Below, one piece after another: positions 17,836 to 26,709 of a DNA stretch of 43,931 bases. The DNA lies in the NCBI GenBank assembly GCA_028687975.1, contig JAQTZD010000012.1, forward strand, positions 1 to 43,931, written 5' to 3'. Within the stretch, counting starts at the first letter, position 1, and each line of letters begins with the position of its first letter. The DNA comes from Sediminibacterium sp. (lineage in GTDB: Bacteria > Bacteroidota > Bacteroidia > Chitinophagales > Chitinophagaceae). Made by a program: the position numbers and the translations under genes. A model generated the notes under the pieces. The model did not search any database, was not told the DNA's origin, and saw nothing but the letters and a program-made list of their open reading frames with translations.

Positions 17836-18831
17836 CTACAACCATCCATTCTTTTTATACCACTCAATGGTATGTGTTAAACCTTCTTTCAGCGGAAAAT
17901 CCGGAACAAATCCAAGTTGTTTTAAAGCGGTTGCATCCACGGCCCAGTTTTCCGCCTCAAATTCGCTGAGTCGTTCCCGATTAAAAATAGGTGTTCTGCC
18001 CTGCAGCTGACCAATCCATTCAGATACATGTGCAGCAGCTCTTGCAACGGGAACCGGAACAACCAACGGAAGGGTTTTTTTATTCAGAATTTTTTTAACA
18101 ATGTCGTTGAACTCCGGAGCGGGATAATTTAATGTGTCCGATAAAATCAATTGCTGGTTTACAACGGGCTGATCAATGGTTAAATAAACGGCCTTACAAA
18201 CATCAGCAACATGAATAAAACTGAGGTCCTGGTTTTTACTGCCAATGTATAATTCCAGGTGCCGGTTCATGGACTGAATCAATACCAGCAGGTCCTTCTC
18301 GCGTGGTCCGTATACTGTTGTGGGATGAACAATCACATACGGAAAACCACTAACCTGTTGTAAAAACTGCTCAGCAGCCAGTTTACTCTTGCCATATGCG
18401 GTAATCGGGCTTTGCTCTTTTCCTTCATGAATCGGAATGCCGGATTTACCTGGGCCATAAGAAGCCAGGCTACTGATAAAAATGAATTTATCAGGAACCA
18501 TTTGGGTATTCACCAGCGCGTTGATGAATCGTTCCGTATTACCCTGGTTTACGTCGAAATATTCTTGTGGAAAGCGGGATTTGGTAAGGCCCGCAGAATG
18601 AATAATGTAGTCGAACCTGCCAAAAAGATCTGCCTGCTTTTTTAACTGCTCCTCCAGCAGAGCCTGGTTACTGAAATCCATTTCGAACAATTTCAGGTCG
18701 GGGTTGGAGAGGTAATTTCTGCTACTGGAAGAACGAACACCGGCAAAAGTCTGGTAATTTCTATCGAGGGCTTCCTCTACCAGAAAACTTCCAATGAATC
18801 CACTGGCGCCGGTAATTAAAATGTTTTTCAT
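17836..18831 (-). CDS. cerR: NAD-dependent epimerase-type reductase, candidate ceramide reductase CerR
   Basis: A 331-residue extended short-chain dehydrogenase. The Rossmann motif GASGFIG is at residues 8-14, and the catalytic Tyr146-x-x-x-Lys150 (YGKSK) is intact. By itself it would be annotated as an NAD-dependent epimerase. It follows the GNAT gene by eight bases, which in turn follows serine palmitoyltransferase by nine. In the bacterial ceramide pathway described in Caulobacter, an epimerase-type enzyme (CerR) reduces 3-ketoceramide after N-acylation, which is exactly the reaction missing here. The function is therefore inferred from the context of the operon, and the enzyme class from the sequence. 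It is probably cytoplasmic or peripheral at the inner membrane. Confidence 0.75.
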   Translation of the reverse strand: MKNILITGASGFIGSFLVEEALDRNYQTFAGVRSSSSRNYLSNPDLKLFEMDFSNQALLEEQLKKQADLFGRFDYIIHSAGLTKSRFPQEYFDVNQGNTERFINALVNTQMVPDKFIFISSLASYGPGKSGIPIHEGKEQSPITAYGKSKLAAEQFLQQVSGFPYVIVHPTTVYGPREKDLLVLIQSMNRHLELYIGSKNQDLSFIHVADVCKAVYLTIDQPVVNQQLILSDTLNYPAPEFNDIVKKILNKKTLPLVVPVPVARAAAHVSEWIGQLQGRTPIFNRERLSEFEAENWAVDATALKQLGFVPDFPLKEGLTHTIEWYKKNGWL

Positions 18832-18839
18832 TGGAATGG

Positions 18840-19964
18840 CTATTGAAGCTGCTTAATAAAACAACGTCTTCTTTTGTGCTGACGCGCTACATAATGTTCC
18901 CAGATAGATTGTACCTTTTCGTTTACCTCCAACTCCGGATTGGTCTCTGCGTATTGAATACCAAATTTATTAAAGGCAATATTGGTTTGTTGCATCAGCA
19001 ATGCATTCACTCCTTTACCCTGGTATTCTTTATCGATGGCAACCAGGTACATATCGGCTTCATCATTTTTCTTCAGCGCTTTCAGCAGGTGAACAAACCC
19101 AAACGGAAATAAACTTCCTTTTGCTTTTTGAAGTGCTGCAGACAAAGAAGGCATGGTTAGACCAAAACAAATCAGCTTATTATGCTTGTCGGTGATCAGG
19201 GTAACAAAATCCTTCTTCACCATCGAAAAATACATTTTGGTATAGTAAGCTGCCTGTTTATCGGTCAGTTCCACCACACCATACAGTTCCGAATAAGTTT
19301 CATTGACCAGACGGAAAATATCCTTGGCATAAGGAAGAATATCTTTTGCACTTTTCAAATGAACGACGTTCAGCTGGTATCTTCTCTTTACTAATTCGGC
19401 AATTTTATGAATGTATTCCGGTGTTTGATCAGGAACATTCACTCTGTATTCTATCCAATCCACATCTTTAACATACCCCAGCTCTTCCATCAGTTTAGGA
19501 TAGTACGGGTAATTGTAGATGGTGGCCATGGTACCCCGTTCATCATATCCTTCAACCAGCATTCCTTCATAATCGAGGTCCGTAAATCCAAGTGGTCCAT
19601 GAACCGCAGCCAAGCCCTTTTCTTTAGCCCAGGCTTCTACCGTATTCATCAGGGCGCGAACCACTTCAGTATCTTCAATGAAATCGATCCAGCCAAAACG
19701 CATATAGGCGCGTTTCCACTTGGCCACATAGGCTTTATTGTAAATTCCGGCAATTCTACCGACAATTTCATTGTTCTTGTATGCCAGCCAGTAGCGGGCT
19801 TCACAATGATCAAAAGCCGGGTTAATTTTTTTCTGTAAAGTATTTAACTCGTCAAAGTTGAGTGGTGGTACAAAATACGGATGCCCTTTGTACAAGCGGA
19901 GCGGAAATGCAACAAATTGCCTGAGCTGCTTTTTACTGGTAACTTCAACGATTGTTATACCCAT
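18840..19964 (-). CDS. GNAT-fold N-acyltransferase, candidate bacterial ceramide synthase bCerS
   Basis: A 374-residue protein with a GCN5-related acyltransferase fold. An N-terminal half contains 'WLAYKNNEIVGRIAGIYN'. A C-terminal half has 'ADMYLVAIDKEYQGKGVNALLM', whose Q-x-x-G-x-x-A-like loop is the acyl-CoA pyrophosphate-binding motif. In the bacterial sphingolipid pathway, ceramide synthase (bCerS) is a GNAT-type enzyme unrelated to eukaryotic ceramide synthases; it acylates 3-ketosphinganine. Position between spt and the epimerase gene in a tightly spaced operon is strong support. The family name is established knowledge, but the assignment of this protein is inference. Confidence 0.72.
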   Translation of the reverse strand: MGITIVEVTSKKQLRQFVAFPLRLYKGHPYFVPPLNFDELNTLQKKINPAFDHCEARYWLAYKNNEIVGRIAGIYNKAYVAKWKRAYMRFGWIDFIEDTEVVRALMNTVEAWAKEKGLAAVHGPLGFTDLDYEGMLVEGYDERGTMATIYNYPYYPKLMEELGYVKDVDWIEYRVNVPDQTPEYIHKIAELVKRRYQLNVVHLKSAKDILPYAKDIFRLVNETYSELYGVVELTDKQAAYYTKMYFSMVKKDFVTLITDKHNKLICFGLTMPSLSAALQKAKGSLFPFGFVHLLKALKKNDEADMYLVAIDKEYQGKGVNALLMQQTNIAFNKFGIQYAETNPELEVNEKVQSIWEHYVARQHKRRRCFIKQLQ

Positions 19965-19973
19965 TTATCTGGA

Positions 19974-21197
19974 TTAGAAGGTTGGCTGCAAATTGGCGCT
20001 TGCGTTTCTTGCAACATTCAGTTCTGTAGCCACCTGGTCAATTTTTTCGAGGGCTCTATCCAACTGTTCTTTGGTATGGGTAGCCATGATCGACATCCTA
20101 ACCAGGGAAGAATCGCTTTTTACAGCAGGGGAAACCACCGGATTCACAAAAATACCCTCTTCAAACAAACGCTGGGTAAACTTGAAAGTAAGGAAGTTAT
20201 CACGGATATAAATCGGAATGATCGGCGTTTGGGAATCTCCCATTTCAAAGCCCATGTCTAACAGAGACTTCACCATATAAGCGGTGTTGTCCCAGAGTGT
20301 TTTAAGCCGGTGTGGTTCATTTTGAATTACTTTCAACGCAGCCAGAGCTGCCGCCGCAGAAGACGGAGGCGTGCTTGCACTAAATATCATTGGTCTGGCA
20401 TTGTGCTTCAGGTAATTGATGATTTCCTTGCTGGCAGCAACATAACCACCAAGCGAAGCGAGCGACTTACTGAAGGTACCCACAATCAGGTCTACGTCGT
20501 CTGTTAAGCCAAAATGGTCTGCAGTACCCTTACCTGCTTCACCCAACACACCCAGAGAGTGGGCATCATCCACCATCACCAGCGCTTTGTATTGCTTGGC
20601 CAGGCGAACAATCTCAGGAAGATTACAGATATCACCTTCCATACTGAAGATGCCATCTACTACAATCATTTTAATTTTATCTTCTTCAACCGTACGGAGT
20701 TTCTGTTCAAGATCCTCCATATCATTGTGTGCATATTTTAATACCTTGGAAAAAGACAAACGGGCGCCTTCAATAATAGAAGCGTGATCCAGCTCATCCA
20801 GAAAAATCACCCCGTTTCTGCCGGTTAATGCAGACACCGTACCCAAATTAGTTTGAAATCCGGTTGTAAAAGTGAGCGCTGCTTCTTTACCAACATGAGC
20901 AGCTAAGGTTTCTTCCAACTCAATATGAACAGAAGAGGTACCATTCAGAAACCTGGAACCCGAGCAACTACTGCCAAAACGATCAATCGCCTCCCTGGAA
21001 GCCTTTAATACTTCGGGATGGTTGGTCAGACCCATATAACTGTTCGATCCGAACATCAGGACCTTGTTACCGCCGATGATCACTTCAGTATCATTGTTCT
21101 CCTCAATAGGGCGGAAATAAGGATAAATCCCGGCATCTTTCAGTTCGTCGGGTGTAGTAAAGTTTCTCAGTTTCTCAGATAAAAGTTCTTGTACCAT
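19974..21197 (-). CDS. spt: Serine palmitoyltransferase (AOS family)
   Basis: A 407-residue PLP enzyme of the alpha-oxoamine synthase family. The Schiff-base Lys is Lys244 in 'GTFSKSLASLGG', the PLP-stacking His is His138, and Asp210/His213 ('VDDAHSLG') are the cofactor-binding pair. AOS members differ in acyl-CoA use (KBL, BioF, SPT). The adjacent ceramide genes and the 'GSRFLNGTSSVHIELE' motif favour serine palmitoyltransferase, which condenses serine with a long-chain acyl-CoA to start sphingolipid synthesis. The frame extends 19 codons upstream, but the ATG at 21197 (MVQELLSEKL) fits family length. A TACCTTTG promoter box lies about 130 bases upstream. Confidence 0.88.
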   Translation of the reverse strand: MVQELLSEKLRNFTTPDELKDAGIYPYFRPIEENNDTEVIIGGNKVLMFGSNSYMGLTNHPEVLKASREAIDRFGSSCSGSRFLNGTSSVHIELEETLAAHVGKEAALTFTTGFQTNLGTVSALTGRNGVIFLDELDHASIIEGARLSFSKVLKYAHNDMEDLEQKLRTVEEDKIKMIVVDGIFSMEGDICNLPEIVRLAKQYKALVMVDDAHSLGVLGEAGKGTADHFGLTDDVDLIVGTFSKSLASLGGYVAASKEIINYLKHNARPMIFSASTPPSSAAAALAALKVIQNEPHRLKTLWDNTAYMVKSLLDMGFEMGDSQTPIIPIYIRDNFLTFKFTQRLFEEGIFVNPVVSPAVKSDSSLVRMSIMATHTKEQLDRALEKIDQVATELNVARNASANLQPTF

Positions 21198-21324
21198 TCT
21201 CAATATGAGTTTAAAATGTACTGCAAAGCCCACAGTACGATTGCGAAAAAACATTGCCTTCCGGACACGCCTCCGGCTTCAAATACGTTCAAAAAAATGT
21301 TAATTCGACCAATTAAATTATCAG

Positions 21325-21332
21325 CAAAGGTA
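21325..21332 (-). promoter_or_regulatory. -7 box for the ceramide operon
   Basis: On the minus strand the sequence TACCTTTG matches TAnnTTTG. It would place the transcription start about 120 bases upstream of the spt ATG, giving a long 5' leader. No clear -33 box was found. Confidence 0.45.
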
Positions 21333-21443
21333 TCGAATAAGGAGAATTTTATCCTTAACATTTTGGTAATAAACACCTTTTGCACCACAATAACGGCAAA
21401 ATATGGCAAAATAATATGCCGTTTAACAATATAAAGCTCGTTT

Positions 21444-21468
21444 ATAAACCCCCAAAAAAGGGGTTTAT
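21444..21468. terminator. Hairpin between spt and the carbonic anhydrase remnant
   Basis: A 9-bp stem, ATAAACCCC pairing with GGGGTTTAT, around a C-A6 loop. It lies downstream of the carbonic anhydrase remnant on the minus strand, where it probably ends that transcript before the ceramide promoter. Confidence 0.6.
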
Positions 21469-21473
21469 TGCTT

Positions 21474-21491
21474 CGATTTTTGTGAAAATCG
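21474..21491. terminator. Second hairpin directly before the carbonic anhydrase remnant stop
   Basis: CGATTTT-TGTG-AAAATCG, a perfect 7-bp stem with a four-base loop, 15 bases from the stop codon at 21507. It is in tandem with the hairpin at 21444-21468; together they look like a double terminator. Confidence 0.5.
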
Positions 21492-21506
21492 GGGCATTTT
21501 AAGGAA

Positions 21507-21862
21507 TTATTGCCCTGTTTTGGGCCGATTTGTCAGATTTTTAAAGAAATCTACCACCCCTGTGTCTACGTCGTAGACCCCTCCAATAATCCCGATTTCT
21601 CCGGATGAAAATAGTTCCCGGATGATCCGGCTGCGCTCCAAAATTTCCTCCATACTGTTTTCCACATTTGCGTTGGCGGCTTTATCATTAAACAGAAACT
21701 GGCCCTCTTCCATCAGCAGGGATTTACTGATGGCCGGCTTGATCAGGTTCAGGTGGTCGTGGTCTTTCTGCAGGTTAGATACAAATCGCTCATTACCCTC
21801 TTTCAACAATTGAAAACACATTGCGGGAGTCAGTTGTTCCAGGTATTCTTTTGTTTTCTCAT
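21507..21862 (-). pseudogene. Beta-carbonic anhydrase remnant, active site deleted
   Basis: The reading frame encodes the N-terminus of a beta-carbonic anhydrase ('MCFQLLKEGNERFVSNLQ') joined directly to its C-terminus ('NVENSMEEILERSRIIREL', then 'GEIGIIGGVYDVDTGVVDFF'). The central ~85 residues are absent, including the CxDSR and HxxC zinc ligands and the catalytic Asp. A second lesion is near the start: the ATG at 21862 overlaps the upstream stop as ATGA, but its frame ends after ten codons. Adding one A to the A4 run at codons 2-3 would restore M-R-K-T-K-E-Y-L. The gene therefore carries a one-base deletion near the start and an in-frame internal deletion around 21741-21755. It cannot be an active enzyme. 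Confidence 0.8.
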
Positions 21863-23892
21863 TTGAGCGAATTATACAGGTCCGAACGAAGCAGGTTGAT
21901 GCAATAATCGGTAATCCAGGTTCCCGCAACATCCACATATAAAATATGGGGCTTGTTTTGCTTGTTGATGATACCATCGGAAATCCACTCGTTCAGCTTT
22001 ACAGGCAAAACAGCATTGGCACCAATTGCATGGTTGATAATGCTTTTATTTTTGCGGATTACATTGGTCAGCAGCAATACGCCATTCACAAGGGGATTGA
22101 TCTTATCGTCCTCAAATTCGTTGCAAATTACCGGTGCTTCGTCGTTGCTTTGGGTAAGCTGCCAGTCGAGCCGGATCATATCGTTCTTCGCCAATGCACT
22201 ATCACTGCTTAAAGCAGTAAAAAATGCTTTTTCCTTGTCAAGGAGGTTGTTCAGATTGTTGGTCGCCGCATAGGCTCTTCTGAAATTAATGAAAGCGGCA
22301 GACTGATCGGCAATGGAACAGGTGGGAAACCGGTTGTCCGGATTTAAAGGAACTTCAAAACTCAGGATAACTTTTCCGGCCAGTTCACTGAGGGGTACCT
22401 GATCATAGGTGCTTTTTGTTGCGGTATAGATCAGATCGGAGCCAATCCACTGTACCAAACTGTCTTTTAATGTTTGTAGCGGTGTTTCTTTTTCACAAAA
22501 ATGACTGAATGTAGCCAATACAATTTCCTCCCTGTTGGTTGCTAAAAACTGCTTTATGGCCGATGCAACCGTAAAAAGTCTTTCGCCATAACCACCTCCC
22601 AGTGCGTCTTCCATACAATCTGAAGAAGCGTGCTTGGTATAAAGCAGTTTATTGTACGTGCCTGCCCTGAAATCGAACATGCGGATGCCGGCGTTCAACT
22701 GCTGTGCAATATTGAGCTTCTGTGTGAGTGTATTACAATCATTGATAGTACCCTTTTGTTGGCCTCCGGTGGCAGTCAAAACACTCATTCCTGCGTCGTG
22801 AGATCCGGGTATCACAATATCTTTCAGTGTTTTGTTGCTGCCCGCAGGACCGATCATTTGCTCCATCCATTTAGCCGGCTGATAATTAATCAGGCTGCTG
22901 ACCATGAGTTTGCCTTCCAGGGAGGTATAAGCCATCACCAGGTGGTTATTGTCTGTTTTCGACAGCGCGGCAGAATAGGAGGAACTGAAATAAACAGGAA
23001 GTTCGCTTTGTCCCGGATTACTTTCCAGGTTCTCCGAAAGCTTATAATACATCCTGGTATCTTTTCTGTTGCCCCTCCAGATATATAAAACCGCATGCTC
23101 GTTACCCGGTTGCTGAATGGCAGGAGAAGCTGCGGTAACCTTATTGGTAAGATGGTGGACAGGAGACCATATATTACCCAACAAATCAAAATCGGCAAAC
23201 TGAATCAGATCACCCTTACCGGTCCAGCAAAAACGAACCTGCTGCTTATTCAAAGTAACAACACGGGGATAATTTTTTGATCGGGCATTTGGAATTTTTT
23301 CTGCCACAGTTTCTTTGAATCGGCCATCACCCGCCTGCTCCAGCACAGCATAAAAAAGTTCATCTCTTCTGTCTGTATGTGTAGCCAAAATCAGCCGGTT
23401 GTCAAAGGAGGTTATGCTGAGTCCCTGAGAAAATTTTTCACTTCCGGTTAATGGAAGTTCGTAAACAGTGGAAAAGGCAGGAGTTTGGCTGTTTTCAACA
23501 ACAACATATTGAATACGGCCATCCGGGTTGATCCAGAAAACATAGTTGGTTCCGTTAAGCAAAACAAGGGAGGGTGCAAAATTGGTATTTGCTCCAGGAA
23601 CCTTGTTGGCAGCAGATGCGGCAACAGGAGTATTGCCTTTGTTTTCCATTTTTCCAAACCAGATACTCTCCTCCGGACCCGCTTGCTTCCAGGCCAGAAA
23701 AGCCTCATTCCGCCAATTCATTATGGCCGGTTCCCGATCCGACTTTGCATCACTAAAAACAGCCATTGGCTGTGTAAAACTTAAGCCTTGTCCGGAAACA
23801 AAAGAATGCCCTAAAATAGCGGTGAAAATCAAGAGGATATGGATTCTTTTGCAGAACTTTACAGTATACTTTATCGGTTTTTGCAGATACAT
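21859..23892 (-). CDS. Secreted PI-PLC X-domain protein with N-terminal beta-propeller-like region
   Basis: A 677-residue exported protein. The signal peptide ends near GQG (residue ~36). Residues ~38-340 contain repeated short beta motifs with Trp and Asn, like a propeller or sialidase-type domain. Residues ~355-677 form a phosphatidylinositol-specific phospholipase C X-type barrel: 'IPGSHDAGM' with the first catalytic His, 'QQLNAGIRMFDFRAG', and 'LLYTKHAS' with the second His. Such bacterial enzymes cleave glycerophospho-inositol-type head groups by acid-base catalysis without Ca. The substrate is not known. Its stop codon overlaps the ATG of the carbonic anhydrase remnant (ATGA), so the two were once translationally coupled. 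Confidence 0.8.
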   Translation of the reverse strand: MYLQKPIKYTVKFCKRIHILLIFTAILGHSFVSGQGLSFTQPMAVFSDAKSDREPAIMNWRNEAFLAWKQAGPEESIWFGKMENKGNTPVAASAANKVPGANTNFAPSLVLLNGTNYVFWINPDGRIQYVVVENSQTPAFSTVYELPLTGSEKFSQGLSITSFDNRLILATHTDRRDELFYAVLEQAGDGRFKETVAEKIPNARSKNYPRVVTLNKQQVRFCWTGKGDLIQFADFDLLGNIWSPVHHLTNKVTAASPAIQQPGNEHAVLYIWRGNRKDTRMYYKLSENLESNPGQSELPVYFSSSYSAALSKTDNNHLVMAYTSLEGKLMVSSLINYQPAKWMEQMIGPAGSNKTLKDIVIPGSHDAGMSVLTATGGQQKGTINDCNTLTQKLNIAQQLNAGIRMFDFRAGTYNKLLYTKHASSDCMEDALGGGYGERLFTVASAIKQFLATNREEIVLATFSHFCEKETPLQTLKDSLVQWIGSDLIYTATKSTYDQVPLSELAGKVILSFEVPLNPDNRFPTCSIADQSAAFINFRRAYAATNNLNNLLDKEKAFFTALSSDSALAKNDMIRLDWQLTQSNDEAPVICNEFEDDKINPLVNGVLLLTNVIRKNKSIINHAIGANAVLPVKLNEWISDGIINKQNKPHILYVDVAGTWITDYCINLLRSDLYNSLK

Positions 23893-23939
23893 GTTTTGCG
23901 ATTGATCATGATAATTATATCCAATATAAACGAACGACT

Positions 23940-25373
23940 ATGAACAGGTATATTCTATTTGTAGTACTGAGCCTTTTTTCTACCGCAAATATAGCCCAGG
24001 ATGCCAATTACTGGTCATCTTCATACGGACCAGGGGGTTTCATGGTGCCCGGATCAACCATCGTGAAAAACGGAGACAGTGGTGTACTTTTTTACAACCC
24101 GGCACTACTCGCCTTCAACACCAAGAATGCTTCCAATATCAGCGGAAGCATTTACAATTACCAGATTACCCGCTTCAATGATGGTGCAGGACTGGGACTA
24201 AGCCTTAAAGCCAACACAGCCAATATTTTACCGGTACTTGCCTCCAATACCATTTATGTGAAACTGAAAAAACCAATTACGGTGGCTTATGCACTCATGA
24301 CCAGTCCCGTGATGCGCTTTCAGGCATCCCAGAGAAGAGACGGAGCAATCAATGTGCTTGGAGACGGATACAGCCCCGGTAATGAGTTTTTTGTAGGACA
24401 GTATGTTCACTCCAACTCCACAGACGAAACAACCGGATTATTGGCGGTGGGTCAGTCCATCACTCCTAAATTGGCAGCCGGAATATCCTTTGCCGTAACC
24501 TATCGCCGGCAGGAGTTTCACCACAACCTCAGCCTGAGTGCGCTGATCAACGACAACCAGTCTTTCGACCAAAGGTTAGTAAGCATTCAGGAATATTACC
24601 TCATGCACAGCAGGGTATACAATCTGGGAATCAAGGCAGGACTTTCCTATGAACTGAGTCCAAAACATCACCTCGGCTTGTTGCTAACACTACCCAATAT
24701 CCATCTTTCCGGAAAGGGCGACCTGATCATGGAGTACAGCATCAACAACCTGAGACTGTTCAACGAAGAAATTTTCCTGATTGCCAGCAGCAAACAAACG
24801 AAGGTTACCTCCCGTTGGAAAACGCCACTGAGTGTAGCCGGAGGATATGCTTATAATTACGGAAAAGGGCAATTGTATTTTTCAGCAGAATACTTTGCGA
24901 AAATTAAAGAATACAATGTACTCACTCCAAGGGAAGAATTTTTTGTACGGCCCGATACCGGTTACGACCAACGGTTTACCTCATCCATGATGCAAATGAA
25001 AAGCATACACAAATCCATATTGAATTTTTCTGTAGGAGCCAGTTTTCCAATCAAAAAATCAATACAGGGTTATGCATCAGTCAGAACCGATTTTAATTAT
25101 TCAGATGAACCCAATTTCAAGGATGAAGATGGCTACAGGTCCAATACGGCCACATGGAACTTATACCATATGCAAATTGGAACCAATTTTAAGAAAAGAA
25201 GATTTAATCTGAGGGCAGGGGTATTGCTTTCGTACGGACATATCAGTAAAAGCGAGCAGATGGTCAACTTCGACGAACCAACAGACAGCAAATACCTGGA
25301 GGGAACCATCAAGAATATCAGCGCCAGCAGACTTTCTGCAGGACTGATGCTTGCCTATATTCATAACTTTTAA
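23940..25373 (+). CDS. Outer-membrane beta-barrel protein (OmpP1/FadL-like)
   Basis: A 477-residue protein. The signal peptide covers residues 1-19 (ending ANIAQD). The rest alternates short polar and aromatic strands, with many Tyr, Asn and Ser residues and a terminal aromatic (HNF), typical of an outer-membrane beta-barrel. The N-terminal segment ('YGPGGFMVPGSTIVKNGD', 'SGVLFYNPALLAFN') resembles the hatch motif of FadL/OmpP1-like long-chain fatty acid transporters in Bacteroidota. The assignment to FadL is moderate. It stands alone, divergent from the PI-PLC gene, and its stop is four bases from the convergent rmuC stop. Confidence 0.62.
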   Translation: MNRYILFVVLSLFSTANIAQDANYWSSSYGPGGFMVPGSTIVKNGDSGVLFYNPALLAFNTKNASNISGSIYNYQITRFNDGAGLGLSLKANTANILPVLASNTIYVKLKKPITVAYALMTSPVMRFQASQRRDGAINVLGDGYSPGNEFFVGQYVHSNSTDETTGLLAVGQSITPKLAAGISFAVTYRRQEFHHNLSLSALINDNQSFDQRLVSIQEYYLMHSRVYNLGIKAGLSYELSPKHHLGLLLTLPNIHLSGKGDLIMEYSINNLRLFNEEIFLIASSKQTKVTSRWKTPLSVAGGYAYNYGKGQLYFSAEYFAKIKEYNVLTPREEFFVRPDTGYDQRFTSSMMQMKSIHKSILNFSVGASFPIKKSIQGYASVRTDFNYSDEPNFKDEDGYRSNTATWNLYHMQIGTNFKKRRFNLRAGVLLSYGHISKSEQMVNFDEPTDSKYLEGTIKNISASRLSAGLMLAYIHNF

Positions 25374-25377
25374 CAAG

Positions 25378-26709
25378 CTATTGTCCGGGATCATACAAAA
25401 CCCTGTCCGGAATTTGCTTCTGTGCAGCAGCGCCCATTTTTTTGAGCTCTTCCATGCGATTAACCAGGTTCCCCCTTCCGGTACTCAACTGTTTAAACGC
25501 CTGTTCATAGGCTCCCTGTGCGTCTCCCAGCTTTTTACCAACATCTTCCATGCTGGCAATAAAGCCAACAAACTTGTCGTACATGGCACCCGCCTTTTCG
25601 GCAATTTCAATGGCATGTTGATTTTGTTGCTCCACTTTCCATAAATCAGCAATGATTTTTAAAACTGCCAGCAGGTTGGTGGGGCTCACCAGCATGATTT
25701 TTTTATCATAAGCGTATTTCCACAGCAGGGTATCTTTTTTTACTGCTTCCAGGAAAGCGGGCTCAACCGGAACAAAAAGCAATACATAATCCAGTGCTTT
25801 CGCATATTTCGGATAGTTCTTTTTGCTCAGACCATCTATATGTGCACGCAACGATAACAAATGCTGATCCAGCGCTCGTTTACGTTCGTCTTCAGTTTCG
25901 CCGTTGATGTATTGTTCCCAATGAACCAGTGAAACCTTAGAGTCGATGATGATGGTACGCTGATCGGGATAATACACCATCACATCTGGTTGCAATCCTT
26001 TTCCCTGATCATCTTTGATCACCTGGCCAGCAGCATCTCTGATAAAGGTTTGTGTTACAAATTCTCTTCCCGCAGTTAAGCCACTTTTTTCCAGGATGCT
26101 TTCCAGCAACATTTCGCCCCAATTACCCTGCACTTTATTGTTCCCTTTTAACGCAGTGCTGAGGTTATTGGCCTCCTGGCTAACCTGCTGGCTCATCTGT
26201 ACCAGACGGTCTATTTCCTTACCCAGGCTGAACCGTTCCTTCGATTCCTTGTCGTAGGTTTCTTCCACTTTTTTCTTAAACTCACCTATCTCGGTTTTTA
26301 AGGGTTTTAATAACTCTCCCAGTTTTTCTTCACTTTTAGCGGATAAATGATTGGACTGGTCGGTCATGATGCGCCGGGCAATTTCGGCAAACTCCAGTTT
26401 CAATTGTTCATTCAGCTTTTCGGCTCCCTGTTGAACAGACACAATGGCCTGCTGTGCAGACTCATACTGGGTTTCGGCTCTGGAAAGTTTTGCGAGTAAC
26501 TGCTCTTTTTCTGTCTGCAATTTTGCCTGGATATCTATTTGCTCCTGCAGTTGTACCTGCTTGAACTTAAGCTGTTCTTCCAGCACAACCAGCCGTCCGG
26601 CATGTCTGGATTTTACCAATAACAGCGTTACCAGCACAGCCAGCAAAACAACACCCGCACCAAGAAGAAATACAACAGGATCTGTCATGAAATGAATTTT
26701 TAAAATCAT
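25378..26709 (-). CDS. rmuC: DNA recombination protein RmuC
   Basis: A 443-residue protein. An N-terminal transmembrane helix is at about residues 12-30, followed by a long Gln/Glu-rich coiled coil (about 35-200). A PD-(D/E)xK-like RmuC domain follows ('KVQGNWGEMLLESILEKSGL', 'KGLQPDVMVYYPDQRTIIID', 'SKVSLVHWEQYINGE'), with the Asp and Lys of the nuclease fold in PDVM and DSKVSL. RmuC limits inversions at short inverted repeats and affects recombination. ATG 26709 overlaps the upstream stop as ATGA. An internal ATG at 26688 (MTDPVV) starts directly before the membrane helix and is the more usual family N-terminus; both are possible. Confidence 0.88.
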   Translation of the reverse strand: MILKIHFMTDPVVFLLGAGVVLLAVLVTLLLVKSRHAGRLVVLEEQLKFKQVQLQEQIDIQAKLQTEKEQLLAKLSRAETQYESAQQAIVSVQQGAEKLNEQLKLEFAEIARRIMTDQSNHLSAKSEEKLGELLKPLKTEIGEFKKKVEETYDKESKERFSLGKEIDRLVQMSQQVSQEANNLSTALKGNNKVQGNWGEMLLESILEKSGLTAGREFVTQTFIRDAAGQVIKDDQGKGLQPDVMVYYPDQRTIIIDSKVSLVHWEQYINGETEDERKRALDQHLLSLRAHIDGLSKKNYPKYAKALDYVLLFVPVEPAFLEAVKKDTLLWKYAYDKKIMLVSPTNLLAVLKIIADLWKVEQQNQHAIEIAEKAGAMYDKFVGFIASMEDVGKKLGDAQGAYEQAFKQLSTGRGNLVNRMEELKKMGAAAQKQIPDRVLYDPGQ

